Positions 52,830-61,674 of a stretch of DNA of 64,000 nt are shown here, one piece after another (the first letter of the stretch is position 1; every line of letters starts with the position of its first letter). Where the stretch lies: assembly GCF_003013475.1 (NCBI RefSeq), contig NZ_PXZO01000009.1, forward strand, positions 40,485-104,484, given 5' to 3'. The stretch is from Brevibacillus porteri (lineage in GTDB: Bacteria > Bacillota > Bacilli > Brevibacillales > Brevibacillaceae). Below the pieces are notes generated by a model. The model was not told the DNA's origin. It saw only the letters and a program-made list of their open reading frames with translations, and ran no database searches. Made by a program: the position numbers and the translations under genes.

Positions 52830-53747
52830 ATGACCAACTCGAATCCATGGGATGCTGACTGGGAAGTATCTGAACCATTGGCACGCGCACTCATCTTCCG
52901 TCAGTTTCCGCAGCTATCTTCTATGCCCATCAATCTTATCGGCTGTGGTTGGGATAACGTGGTCTTTCGAGTGGGGGACGAATATGTTTTCCGTTTTCCC
53001 AGGCGGAATGTCGCTGTTGAACTGATCAAAAAGGAAGGGGTGCTGCTGCCAATGCTTGCGGCATTCCTGACGATACCATATCCGAAGCCAGTTTTTTATG
53101 GGGAACCAAATGACGACTATCCATACCCTTTTTTGGGGTACACGTATGTACAGGGTACGTTTCCAAAAGGCTTGACCGACGAGCAGCGTGCTTCATCAGC
53201 AGTGGCACTTGCGACGTTTTTAAAAGAATTGCACGCGTTTCCGCCCCAGCGTGCCCGTGAAAACGGGATCGAACATGATCACAGGAACCTCTTGGACATT
53301 GCACAGAGAAAAGAAAAGATGCAGACGTTCTTGTCTACCTTAGCTGTACATATTTCTGCAGAGGATCGGGATGCGATCGCGAATTATTTAGGGCAAGTCG
53401 TGATAGACCGAATCAGTCCGCGTGACGTGCTCCTGCATGGAGACTTGCATATGAAAAATATGCTGGTAGATGAAGCTGGGCATATATCAGGCATCATTGA
53501 CTGGGGAGATCTCAATGTGGGTCACCCGGGAGCGGATTTAAATGTGGCCTACAGCTTTTTACCGCCACAAGCCCGCCAGCCATTTTTTCATGCGTATGGA
53601 GAAGTGGATGAAGAGACAAACATATTGGCCAGGATGATGGCGGTGTACATTCCGATGCTGCTCTGGATGCAAGCCATTGATAACCATGACGAAGAAGTGG
53701 CAGAGGAAGCAAGAATGACGATAAGGCGAGCACTCGCTGACGAATAG
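52830..53747 (+). CDS. APH-family small-molecule phosphotransferase
   Basis: This 305-residue protein has the aminoglycoside phosphotransferase fold. An ATP-binding beta-sheet with EYVFRFPRR precedes the catalytic loop HGDLHMKNML near residue 208 and the metal-binding IIDWGDLNVGHPGADL near 228. Such enzymes phosphorylate antibiotics (aminoglycosides, macrolides) or metabolites such as choline and homoserine. The substrate cannot be told. GGGAGGG precedes ATG, 59 bases after the regulator gene, suggesting cotranscription. It ends before a strong terminator. Confidence 0.87.
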   Translation: MTNSNPWDADWEVSEPLARALIFRQFPQLSSMPINLIGCGWDNVVFRVGDEYVFRFPRRNVAVELIKKEGVLLPMLAAFLTIPYPKPVFYGEPNDDYPYPFLGYTYVQGTFPKGLTDEQRASSAVALATFLKELHAFPPQRARENGIEHDHRNLLDIAQRKEKMQTFLSTLAVHISAEDRDAIANYLGQVVIDRISPRDVLLHGDLHMKNMLVDEAGHISGIIDWGDLNVGHPGADLNVAYSFLPPQARQPFFHAYGEVDEETNILARMMAVYIPMLLWMQAIDNHDEEVAEEARMTIRRALADE

Positions 53748-53763
53748 GGCATCGGTAAAATGT

Positions 53764-53798
53764 TTCGGGGGACAAGCTGCTTACGCTCATCCCCCGAA
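53764..53798. terminator. bidirectional terminator
   Basis: TTCGGGGGA pairs perfectly with TCCCCCGAA, with T-rich sequence on the right. It separates the convergent kinase and activator genes. Confidence 0.8.
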
Positions 53799-53803
53799 TT
53801 TTC

Positions 53804-55282
53804 TTATCCGATTCCTAACTCTTCCATTTTCCGATACAGGGTGCTTCGCGCAATTCCTAGCTTTTTGGCAGCGGCGCTGATGGACGGAGCTTGTGTGATG
53901 GCTTGCTGGATCGTCTGTCGCTCTAATTCGCGCAATAATGGCAAAGGTTCACCGGATGCTTCTTGCCATCCATACTGCTGCTGCCATTCGCTCGGAAGAT
54001 GGTGAGAGGTGACCCACGAATCACCGTACGCATGTAAAAAGGCTCTCTCCACGATATTGCGCAGCTCACGAATATTTCCGGGCCATGAATGCTGCTGTAA
54101 GATCGCCAGGGCAGATTCACAGATACTTGTCGGACCGCCAGCGTATTGGGTATGGAGCTGCTGGAGGAACTCGTCAGCCAAGGTTGCAATGTCTTCCTTG
54201 CGTTCGCGCAGGGAAGGGATGCGTATTTGTAAGACATTGAGCCTGTAGTAAAGGTCTGTACGAAACTGTCCATTCCGTACATCTTCTTCAATGGAACGAT
54301 TGGTGGCAGCGATAATCCGAATGTCCAATGGCTTTTCTTCGTGAGAGCCCAATCTCGTCACTTTGCGTTCTTCGAGGACGCGAAGCAATAGCACTTGAAG
54401 CTCCATGCTCATTTCCCCGATTTCATCGAGAAAGAGCGTTCCTCCATTTGCTGCTTCAAATTTTCCCGATTGCCCTCCTTTTTTTGCTCCAGTAAAAGCT
54501 CCGTCAGTATATCCAAATAGCTCACTTGCGATCAGTTCACGCGGAAGTGCTGCGATATTGACTGCAAGAAAAGGGCCGTCTTTTCGCGAACTGGAGGAGT
54601 GGATGGCACGTGCCAGGACCTCTTTGCCACAGCCTGTTTCTCCGAGCAATAACGTATTGGATAGAGATTGTGCAGCGATACGTGCTGTATGTAGTTGGGC
54701 TTGATAGAGGGGACTATTTGTATGAATCTCTGAAAACGAGTAACTGCTAGCAGTCTTTGACAAGGCTGACGTGCATGGGCGAATAAGAAAGAGACGATAC
54801 CACGTCTTTTCCCCCAGATCGAGTTCCTCTAAGGACCAATTGGTTAAGCGTTCTTGTTCCCAATCCACCTCGAGAACAAGGCCTTCAAATAATGAAAATC
54901 GTTCTTGTGCCCGCTTGTTAGCAAAAAGTACGATGCGCTCGTCACTGAGTACGATTAGGCATTCTTGGCTGTTTTCGGCCCATGCGAAAAGCAGACTCTT
55001 CCAATTGGGAACAGAATGAGAGGCGTGCCTGAGAGCTGGAATCATAGGATCAGTCTGAAGAGCGGAAGAACGTTGCGTAGTGGCAAGGGATAGCGGGAAA
55101 AGTGGCAAAGAGCCATTTTGTAGCAAATGGATAAGCGCAGCCCTAATCAGAGAAAATTCGTAGGATGAAAGATTCGCAGAGGCCTGTAATTGCTGATAGA
55201 GAGAATGAAAGAGAGCATGAGAGATCGCACGATGATGGGAACGCTCGATAACGGAGGAAGAATCGAAAGACGAGAGCAGCAT
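53804..55282 (-). CDS. sigma-54-dependent enhancer-binding activator
   Basis: This 492-residue activator has an N-terminal sensory region with a PAS-like segment ([22 protein letters not shown], about 103-125) and an AAA+ domain with Walker A GETGCGKE (214-221), the sigma-54 contact loop GAFTGA (261-266) and Walker [11 protein letters not shown] (281-290). It ends in a Fis-type HTH ([19 protein letters not shown]). It opens sigma-54 promoters with ATP. The formamidase gene next door, transcribed away, carries such a promoter. ATG 55282 lacks a ribosome site, while AAAGGA stands ten bases ahead of an in-frame ATT seven codons upstream, so the start is uncertain. Confidence 0.93.
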   Translation of the reverse strand: MLLSSFDSSSVIERSHHRAISHALFHSLYQQLQASANLSSYEFSLIRAALIHLLQNGSLPLFPLSLATTQRSSALQTDPMIPALRHASHSVPNWKSLLFAWAENSQECLIVLSDERIVLFANKRAQERFSLFEGLVLEVDWEQERLTNWSLEELDLGEKTWYRLFLIRPCTSALSKTASSYSFSEIHTNSPLYQAQLHTARIAAQSLSNTLLLGETGCGKEVLARAIHSSSSRKDGPFLAVNIAALPRELIASELFGYTDGAFTGAKKGGQSGKFEAANGGTLFLDEIGEMSMELQVLLLRVLEERKVTRLGSHEEKPLDIRIIAATNRSIEEDVRNGQFRTDLYYRLNVLQIRIPSLRERKEDIATLADEFLQQLHTQYAGGPTSICESALAILQQHSWPGNIRELRNIVERAFLHAYGDSWVTSHHLPSEWQQQYGWQEASGEPLPLLRELERQTIQQAITQAPSISAAAKKLGIARSTLYRKMEELGIG

Positions 55283-55342
55283 GCCGGCTTCAAAAATCGT
55301 TCTCGCATCCTTTCTTGGCTATAGTTTGTTTGTTCGATCGTG

Positions 55343-55354
55343 GGACAGGTGTCC
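55343..55354. promoter_or_regulatory. candidate upstream activator site
   Basis: GGACA-GG-TGTCC is a near-perfect dyad about 185 bases before the sigma-54 promoter, a usual enhancer distance. A looser TGT-N6-ACA at 55449-55460 may be a second half-site. The likely binder is the adjacent activator. Confidence 0.4.
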
Positions 55355-55538
55355 GACAAGGAAGCAGGGAAACAAACGACACACAATGACGAAAGCGATA
55401 CAAGAGATGAGGGACTTTTCCGGTCAAAGACAGATCAACTGCTTGACCTGTTTTGCGACAAGCTCTTTGTAATAAGTATACAGGAGAAAATAGCTAAAAG
55501 AATCGGTATCATCAAATTTTTATCGGGACTTGCAAGCA

Positions 55539-55556
55539 TTGGCATGTCATTTGCTT
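55539..55556 (+). promoter_or_regulatory. sigma-54 (RpoN/SigL) promoter of the formamidase gene
   Basis: TTGGCATGTCATTTGCTT has the invariant GG (55541-55542) and GC (55553-55554) with exactly ten bases between and matches TGGCA-N7-TTGCT. The formamidase ATG lies 54 bases downstream. Confidence 0.8.
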
Positions 55557-55609
55557 CTTTTTGTGTATGTACGGCATACGCAATTTTGAACAAGTGAGGG
55601 GGAAGCAGC

Positions 55610-56791
55610 ATGCCAGAAGTTTTATTTCGAGTTGACTTGAACAAACCGATGGAGGAGCAGGATACACCTGGTCACAACAGATGGCACCCAGACATTCCAG
55701 CTACAGTTTCCGTGAATCCAGGAGCTGTTTTCCGCATGGAATGTAAGGACTGGACGGATGGGCAGGTCGCTAACAACGATGACCCTTCCGACATTCGGGA
55801 TGTCAATCTCAATCGCGTCCATGTGCTGAGTGGACCTGTCTGGGTGAATGGAGTAGAACCAGGCGACCTCTTGGTTGTCGATATTCTCGATATCGGGGCA
55901 CTCCCCCAATCGGAATGGGGCTTTAATGGGATTTTTGCCAAAGAAAACGGCGGGAGCTTTCTCGTCGATCATTACTCGCAAGCGGCCAAGTCGATCTGGG
56001 ACTTCCACGGCATTTACACGACCTCTCGCCATTTGCCAGGAGTCAAATTTGCTGGCATTCTTCATCCAGGCTTGATCGGTACGGCACCTTCCCACCAGCT
56101 ATTGGATCGCTGGAACCGAAGAGAGAGCGACCTCGTAGCGACAAATCCTGAACGAATGCCGCCACTCGCGAATTTGCCGACCCCGCACAGTGCCGTGTTA
56201 GGCAGTCTAAAAGGCGCAGAGTTTGATCGGATTGCCAGAGAAGCGGCTCGAACGGTCCCCCCTCGCGAGCATGGCGGAAACTGCGATATTAAAAACTTGT
56301 CCAAAGGCACTCGCATCTACTTCCCGGTTTATGTAAATGGAGCGAAGCTGTCCATGGGCGATTTACATTTTTCGCAAGGAGATGGAGAAGTGACCTTCTG
56401 CGGCGGAATTGAAATGGCTGGTTGGCTAGATCTTCATGTGGACGTAATCAAGGGCGGGATGGCGAAGTATAACATCGTGAACAACCCTGTATTCAAGCCC
56501 GGTCCAGTAGAGCCTCGCTATACGGAATACCTCGTTTTCGAAGGGATTTCCGTCCATGAGACGACAGGGCAGCAGCTGTACATGGATGCGCATGTCGCTT
56601 ATCGCAATGCCTGCCTGAATGCCATCGAGTATTTGAAAACAGCGATGGGTTTCACGGGGGAGCAGGCGTACATGCTGCTGGGAACGGCACCGGTGGAGGG
56701 AAGAATTGCGGGGATCGTCGATATTCCGAACGCGTGCTGCACCTTGTCTATCCCGACAAGTATTTTTGATCGAGATATTATGCCGAAGTAG
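55610..56791 (+). CDS. fmdA: formamidase / acetamidase (FmdA/AmdA family)
   Basis: This 393-residue enzyme of the acetamidase/formamidase family (PF03069) is predicted to hydrolyse formamide to formate and ammonia. Family segments seen are the PGHNRWHPDIP opening, a VEPGDLLVVDILDIG strand near 84, PREHGGNCDIKNLSKG near 218-233, and GDLHFSQGDGEV near 250, with FCGGIEMAG. The length is normal. GAGGGGG precedes ATG. A sigma-54 promoter and a divergent activator show control by nitrogen supply or substrate. The fmdB-type gene follows 35 bases later in the same direction. Confidence 0.92.
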   Translation: MPEVLFRVDLNKPMEEQDTPGHNRWHPDIPATVSVNPGAVFRMECKDWTDGQVANNDDPSDIRDVNLNRVHVLSGPVWVNGVEPGDLLVVDILDIGALPQSEWGFNGIFAKENGGSFLVDHYSQAAKSIWDFHGIYTTSRHLPGVKFAGILHPGLIGTAPSHQLLDRWNRRESDLVATNPERMPPLANLPTPHSAVLGSLKGAEFDRIAREAARTVPPREHGGNCDIKNLSKGTRIYFPVYVNGAKLSMGDLHFSQGDGEVTFCGGIEMAGWLDLHVDVIKGGMAKYNIVNNPVFKPGPVEPRYTEYLVFEGISVHETTGQQLYMDAHVAYRNACLNAIEYLKTAMGFTGEQAYMLLGTAPVEGRIAGIVDIPNACCTLSIPTSIFDRDIMPK

Positions 56792-56826
56792 CCAAGAAAA
56801 AGACCGCGAAGAAGGAGCCAAATACG

Positions 56827-57138
56827 ATGCCGAGATACGATTTCATGTGCGAGGAATGTGGTCCATTTGTTCAGTGGTTGAAGATGAGCGAGTTGACAGA
56901 GAGCGTTGCTTGCCCCGATTGCCAGCAACCGTCCAAGCGTTTGTATGCTGCACCAGGATTGATCATGACACCGCAAGCGCTGCGCCAACGGATCGAGCGT
57001 GGTGTGGAACCGAAAATGGTACGGAAACAATCGCATTCCCATGAAGGAGCAGGGTGTAGCCACAGCCACGGTAGTCAGGCACATCGGGGACATACCCACA
57101 GCCGTGGAGGTAAACGCCCTTGGATGGTAGGGCATTAA
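56827..57138 (+). CDS. fmdB: FmdB-family zinc-ribbon protein with His-rich tail
   Basis: This 103-residue protein starts MPRYDFMCEECG, the FmdB signature (PF09723), with a second CPDC knuckle near residue 29, forming a zinc ribbon. Usual FmdB proteins are 60-110 residues. This one ends in a His/Gly/Ser-rich stretch (SHSHGSQAHRGHTHS) that could bind metals. FmdB was named as a putative regulator of formamidase; its real role is not settled. It follows fmdA closely and is probably in the same sigma-54 operon. Confidence 0.85.
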   Translation: MPRYDFMCEECGPFVQWLKMSELTESVACPDCQQPSKRLYAAPGLIMTPQALRQRIERGVEPKMVRKQSHSHEGAGCSHSHGSQAHRGHTHSRGGKRPWMVGH

Positions 57139-57297
57139 ACGCCCCTTTGCTATTACCGCAGATTAGTGCTTGCGTCATGTGAATCGCTTTAGTGGAAAGA
57201 GAAAACGTCGAGTGGTCATCTTGATGATCGTTAGGCGTTTTTTGCTTTTTCTCACTCAAGTGCAATTGCAGTTTTGTCAGGTCTCTCGTACAATTGG

Positions 57298-57312
57298 TGA
57301 GAATTGTTATCA
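57298..57312 (+). promoter_or_regulatory. Fur box before the Btr-like regulator
   Basis: TGAGAAT-T-GTTATCA matches the 7-1-7 Fur consensus TGATAAT-N-ATTATCA at 12 of 14 half-site positions and lies 36 bases before the start codon. It points to repression by Fur when iron is plentiful. Confidence 0.7.
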
Positions 57313-57348
57313 ATAGATTGCTACATCATGATGTAAGAGGAGTTAGTT

Positions 57349-58968
57349 ATGGGAAAAACAGACACCTATCGTGATCCGAATGTCATCACTGTAAACGATG
57401 TGCAAGTTTTGTCCATTTCAAAAGAATGGAAGCTTGTAGAAGCGAGAGATAGAAGCGAACAATTCATCATTTTGGTAATAGAGGGCAGGGCGTCGTTTCG
57501 GTTGGATCAGACAGGAGGGATGCTTAACCAGGGAGATTTCATGGTCATATCTCCAGAGGATATGCAGGAAGGGCTCGCCCTTTTGCCCATTACGGAGAAC
57601 ATCTATGTTTGTTACGTGGCGCTTTTTGCTGCTCATGCCAGAAAAGAAAGGGATGGCTGGCTCATAAACGAAGTGATGCTTCCGATTCAGGGAAAGCACC
57701 ATATCGAAACAATCTCCTTGATTCACCATCATATCGAACAATTGCATCTGGCATGGCGAAAAGATCACTTCGATCAGCCAACCATGCAAATTCTTTTTTT
57801 GAAGCTATGGCAAGCTATTATGGCTGGAGTCACGCTGCAAGAGAAAAAAACAGATCGTCAGCAACTTCTTCAAGGGATCGCTGAACATATGGAGCAACAT
57901 TGTGAGGAGACTTTTCAGATCGAGGAGATGGCTCGCTACTCAGGAATGACGCCGACCCTTTTCTATCAGCAGTTTAAGGAGTACACCTCGCTCACTCCCT
58001 TGCAATTCATCAATCGGAAACGAATGGAGAAGGCCTGTCAGCTTCTGGTGGCGGAGGACGTGATGATTCCTGAGGTAGCTAATGAAGTGGGCTATCGGGA
58101 TGTGTACTATTTCAGTCGGATGTTTAAAAAGATAGTTGGCGTTCCTCCTTATCGCTTTAAGAAATCGTTACAAAAGAAAATCGCCGTACTCCATCCAGCA
58201 ATCATCGGTGATCTGCTCGCATTGGGGGTCTCGATCCAACAACTAATCCCTGTTTGGGAAAAGCATCGGCAAAAGAGGCCATACTCCCAGATGGAAGCAG
58301 CCACGCTGGAATTTGACTTGTACCGTCTACACCAGATGGAGCCGGATTTGATTGTGGGTACAGATCAGGTTGCACCTTGGTTTGAACAATTGGAAGCCAT
58401 TGCACCGACCTTGCTCATTCCTTTCAAAACAACGACCTGGCGGGATCATTTGCAGCAGGTAGCTGCCATGCTGGGAATTGCAGAAGTGGCGACGAGTTGG
58501 CTCTATTATTATGATCAAAAAGCAGTTGCAGCCCGCGAGCGTATCCGCAAAAAAATTGGGAATGAAACCGTTATGGCAGTGAGGGCTTGGGATGGTGGAG
58601 CCCGTATCTTTGGTGCCAGAAGGCGGAAAATTTCCGATATTTTGTACGGAGACCTCCAGGTAAGACCCCCAGTAGGAACCGATCATTTTGCCTTTCTGGA
58701 TATCGTGAGCCTAGATGAGCTTCATGATTTTCAGGCTGATCATATTCTGCTTTTTGATGAAAGGAAAATTCGAACAGATGTACGCAAGCATCGTTTGAAA
58801 GGGAATGTACATCGAGCTGGGGTATATCCTTGGCTGCATTATTCGGCACTGGGCCATGAGCAAGCCATATCAGAGGCGCTCACGCATCTTGCAGAGTCAC
58901 AGGAATGTACAAAAAAGGAATCAGGTTCTTCAATTTTCTTGCGGCCACAAGTTTGTGATAATAATTGA
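57349..58968 (+). CDS. Btr-like AraC regulator fused to a siderophore-binding domain
   Basis: This 539-residue protein is built like Bacillus Btr (YbbB): an N-terminal cupin-like sensor (about 1-165), an AraC/XylS DNA-binding domain (175-275, with IEEMARYSGMTPTLFYQQFKEY and VANEVGYRDVYYFSRMFKKIVGVPPYRFK), and a C-terminal periplasmic-binding-protein domain (285-525) as in ferric-siderophore receptors but without a signal peptide. Btr binds bacillibactin in the cytoplasm and activates the feu uptake operon. Here the uptake genes follow directly, so the same logic is expected; the siderophore is unknown. A Fur box precedes the gene. Confidence 0.9.
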   Translation: MGKTDTYRDPNVITVNDVQVLSISKEWKLVEARDRSEQFIILVIEGRASFRLDQTGGMLNQGDFMVISPEDMQEGLALLPITENIYVCYVALFAAHARKERDGWLINEVMLPIQGKHHIETISLIHHHIEQLHLAWRKDHFDQPTMQILFLKLWQAIMAGVTLQEKKTDRQQLLQGIAEHMEQHCEETFQIEEMARYSGMTPTLFYQQFKEYTSLTPLQFINRKRMEKACQLLVAEDVMIPEVANEVGYRDVYYFSRMFKKIVGVPPYRFKKSLQKKIAVLHPAIIGDLLALGVSIQQLIPVWEKHRQKRPYSQMEAATLEFDLYRLHQMEPDLIVGTDQVAPWFEQLEAIAPTLLIPFKTTTWRDHLQQVAAMLGIAEVATSWLYYYDQKAVAARERIRKKIGNETVMAVRAWDGGARIFGARRRKISDILYGDLQVRPPVGTDHFAFLDIVSLDELHDFQADHILLFDERKIRTDVRKHRLKGNVHRAGVYPWLHYSALGHEQAISEALTHLAESQECTKKESGSSIFLRPQVCDNN

Positions 58969-58980
58969 GAATGAGTATCA
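58956..58980 (+). promoter_or_regulatory. overlapping Fur boxes before the nitroreductase-uptake operon
   Basis: Two 7-1-7 Fur-like sites overlap: TGATAAT-A-ATTGAGA (58956-58970) and TGAGAAT-G-AGTATCA (58966-58980). They lie 20-45 bases before the nitroreductase start and overlap the stop codon of the regulator gene. Confidence 0.65.
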
Positions 58981-59000
58981 CTATTGTTGGAGGGAACGAG

Positions 59001-59594
59001 ATGAAGTCACCATTGTATCCGATTGCACAAGCGATCCGTGACCGCAGAACCATAAAGAAATTCAAGCCAGACCCGATTCCACTGGAACTGATTCGTGAGT
59101 TGCTGGATGTAGCTATCTGGGCACCTAACCACGGACTGCGCGAGCCTTGGCGATTCGTTCTGTATATGGAGGAAGGCAAGCGGATTGTCGTCGATGCCAT
59201 TCTTCAAAACGCCATGAAAAAAAGAGATCCGGAATTACTCTTACGCGTCCCGGCTTATCTATTCGTTATCGTAAATGAAGACTCTCGGCAAAGAGAACGG
59301 GAAGAGGACTATGCGGCAGCCTGCACCTTGATTCAAAACTTTCAACTGGCGGCGTGGGAGCGGGGACTGGGCGTCGTTTGGAAAACGGAACCGTTCACGT
59401 ATCAAGCAGGATTTTTGCAAGCGGTAGGGGTACGTGCGGAGGAAAAACTCGTAGGAATGCTTCAGCTTGGCTTTCCGGAGGTCATCCCGGAAGCACGAGC
59501 GAGAACGGCTGCAAACGACAAGCTGACCGTGATTCATTCGAACGTTGCTCTGGAGGATAAGAAGGGAAATGTCACTGTCACAGCCGATCACTAA
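59001..59594 (+). CDS. nitroreductase-family flavoprotein in iron-uptake operon
   Basis: This 197-residue FMN-dependent nitroreductase has the IRDRRTIKKFKPDPIP opening (FMN-binding Arg residues), WAPNHGLREPWRF near 46 and a C-terminal MLQLGFPE motif. Such enzymes pass electrons from NAD(P)H to flavin, nitro compounds or ferric chelates. Placed first in a Fur-controlled uptake operon, it may reduce the imported ferric-siderophore to release iron, which is inferred. ATG 59001 follows GGAGGGAACGAG; the upstream in-frame starts lie within the Fur boxes. Its last 26 bases overlap the next gene, so the two are translationally coupled. Confidence 0.88.
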   Translation: MKSPLYPIAQAIRDRRTIKKFKPDPIPLELIRELLDVAIWAPNHGLREPWRFVLYMEEGKRIVVDAILQNAMKKRDPELLLRVPAYLFVIVNEDSRQREREEDYAAACTLIQNFQLAAWERGLGVVWKTEPFTYQAGFLQAVGVRAEEKLVGMLQLGFPEVIPEARARTAANDKLTVIHSNVALEDKKGNVTVTADH

Positions 59595-60606
59595 AAATGC
59601 TTCGCTTCGAACTAGGCCGTGGATGGCGACCGTGTTGATTGTTGCGGGGATTTGCGCCATCTTGTTCGGACTAGGTTCATCCATTATCACGGGAGTGGCT
59701 AACATCTCGTTTTCCACCGTTTGGAACTCGATTTTTCACTATGATTCTAGCAACGAGCATCACGTCATTATTCAAACACTGCGAATGCCCCGTGCCTTGG
59801 CAGGAGCGCTGGTAGGAGCAGCTTTTGCCGTAGCGGGAGCCATTATGCAAGGAGTCACGAGAAATCCGATTGCCGATACGGGCTTGATGGGCATTAATGC
59901 AGGGGCTGGATTCGTGCTCGTACTCGTTTTTGCTTTTGCACCAGGACTCCCTTTTGAGTCTATTATTCTCTTTTCTTTTATGGGAGCGGGTCTTGGGGTA
60001 GGGCTTGTTTATGGATTGGCCTATTTTTCCAAAAACGGTTTGACACCTTTACGACTCGCGTTGGCGGGAGCAGTCGTTAGCTCACTCCTATCAGGTATTA
60101 GTCAGGCGATTTCCCTCCTCTTTCAGATCAACTACGATCTGGCATTCTGGTCAGCAGGGGGGATCTCAACAGCGGAGTGGTTTCAAGTATCCGTCATGAT
60201 GCCATGGATTGTGGGAGGAATCATTATTGCAATGATCCTTTCTCGCTCCATTACGATTTTGAGTCTGGGAGAAGAGATCGCAGCGGGTCTCGGACAAAAG
60301 ACTAAGCTGGTGAAGGGTTTGGCGGCGGTTGTCGTCATGGTGCTGGCAGGTGCTTCGGTCTCAACGGTCGGCGGTGTTGGGTTTGTCGGTCTCGTTGTCC
60401 CACATATCGTCCGTTTTTTGGTGGGAGTTGATTACCGTTGGATTATTCCTTGCTCGGCAGTCATGGGAGGCGTTTTGGTTGTTTTTGCAGACATTGGAGC
60501 CAAAATGATAGCGATGCCCTACGAGACACCGCTTGGCGCCATTATCGCTGTTATCGGAGTCCCTTTCTTCCTGTACATGGCCCGTAAGGAAAGGAGGGAG
60601 TGGTAG
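59569..60606 (+). CDS. FecCD-type iron-siderophore ABC permease 1
   Basis: This 345-residue FecCD/BtuC-family permease has about ten hydrophobic segments. Marks are LRMPRALAGALVGAAFAVAGAIMQGVTRNPIADTGLMGINAGA near 70-115 and GGVGFVGLVVPHIVRFLVG near 268-286, the latter including the EAA-like coupling loop that contacts the ATPase. ATG 59569 sits directly after GAAGGG inside the nitroreductase frame; the frame could begin eight codons earlier but without a ribosome site. It resembles FeuB of the bacillibactin system. It works as a heterodimer with the next gene product. Confidence 0.9.
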   Translation: MSLSQPITKNASLRTRPWMATVLIVAGICAILFGLGSSIITGVANISFSTVWNSIFHYDSSNEHHVIIQTLRMPRALAGALVGAAFAVAGAIMQGVTRNPIADTGLMGINAGAGFVLVLVFAFAPGLPFESIILFSFMGAGLGVGLVYGLAYFSKNGLTPLRLALAGAVVSSLLSGISQAISLLFQINYDLAFWSAGGISTAEWFQVSVMMPWIVGGIIIAMILSRSITILSLGEEIAAGLGQKTKLVKGLAAVVVMVLAGASVSTVGGVGFVGLVVPHIVRFLVGVDYRWIIPCSAVMGGVLVVFADIGAKMIAMPYETPLGAIIAVIGVPFFLYMARKERREW

Positions 60607-61631
60607 TGGACATCGATCTATTTTCCCAAAAAAGAAAAAGCCGTAGTGTCCGACTGATCCTCCTTTTCGCGGTACTTTTGATTGTCGGGTTTGTCTTGAG
60701 TTTGAACACGGGACCGTACAGTATTGGGCCGATCGAGGTGTTGCAGACGTTGCTGGGGGAGGGTTCGAAAAAGCAGAATCTCGTGTTGTTTGAGCTGCGG
60801 CTTCCTCGCATGGTGATTGCAGTCATGATTGGGGCTGGGCTGGCTGTATCGGGAGCGATTTTGCAAGGAATCTCTCGCAATGGTCTGTCTGACCCCGGCA
60901 TTCTTGGAATCAGTTCAGGTGCTGGACTGGCCGTCTTGTTGTTCGTCTCTCTTTATCCTGCGACGAACATGGCTCCGCCTTTTTTGATTCCGTTTCTCGC
61001 ACTCATCGGTGCCACTGCCACAGCAGCCATTATCTATATGCTTGCATACAAGAAGGGGTACGGCATATCTCCTACTCGTCTCTTGCTTACAGGGATTGCA
61101 GTAGGGGCGGGACTTAGTGCCATCAGCATAATTTTGACACTTCAGTTGAATCCGCGAAACCTCGAGTTTGTCGTCACTTGGCAAATGGGATCATTGTGGG
61201 GTTCCAATTGGAAGTTCGTGCTGGCACTTATGCCATGGATGGTGATCCTGCTGCCGTACGTGTATCGGAAGGCAAAGGTGCTGAACCTGCTCAGTATGAA
61301 CGAACAAATTGCAGCAAGTCTGGGTGTATCTCTTCAACGGGAGCGACTGGCCTTGATGGCGGGAGCGGTTGGTCTGGCTGCGTCGAGTGTAGCGACAGGC
61401 GGAGGCATAGGGTTTATCGGCTTGCTTGGTCCGCATATCGCGCGCAGATTGGTAGGACCCCAGCATCAATACATGCTGCCCATAACGGCGCTCGTCGGTT
61501 CATTGCTCGTATTGGCCGGGGATACGATAGGGCGAAGCATCATACCGGCTACGGAAGTACCAGCGGGTATTGTCATTTCCCTCATTGGGGGGCCTTATTT
61601 TCTGTATTTGTTGATCCGGACAAAAGGGTAA
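60606..61631 (+). CDS. FecCD-type iron-siderophore ABC permease 2
   Basis: This 341-residue FecCD permease, partner of the previous one, has LRLPRMVIAVMIGAGLAVSGAILQGISRN near 65-95, SDPGILGISSGAGLA just after, and GGGIGFIGLLGPHIARRLVG near 257-276. GTG 60606 overlaps the stop of the previous gene by one base and is about nine bases after AAGGAGG; an in-frame GTG at 60600 is closer to it and less likely. It resembles FeuC. No ATP-binding subunit is encoded in this operon, so an ATPase from elsewhere must energise it, as in the feu system. Confidence 0.9.
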   Translation: MDIDLFSQKRKSRSVRLILLFAVLLIVGFVLSLNTGPYSIGPIEVLQTLLGEGSKKQNLVLFELRLPRMVIAVMIGAGLAVSGAILQGISRNGLSDPGILGISSGAGLAVLLFVSLYPATNMAPPFLIPFLALIGATATAAIIYMLAYKKGYGISPTRLLLTGIAVGAGLSAISIILTLQLNPRNLEFVVTWQMGSLWGSNWKFVLALMPWMVILLPYVYRKAKVLNLLSMNEQIAASLGVSLQRERLALMAGAVGLAASSVATGGGIGFIGLLGPHIARRLVGPQHQYMLPITALVGSLLVLAGDTIGRSIIPATEVPAGIVISLIGGPYFLYLLIRTKG

Positions 61632-61674
61632 GACACGTTTGAAATCAGGAGATGAAAAAAGGAGTTCAATCGAT

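Noticed and set aside
55340..55597. 85-codon + frame with a hydrophobic C-terminus
   Set aside because: It has no ribosome site and contains the putative enhancer dyads and the sigma-54 promoter of the formamidase gene, so it is more likely regulatory DNA.
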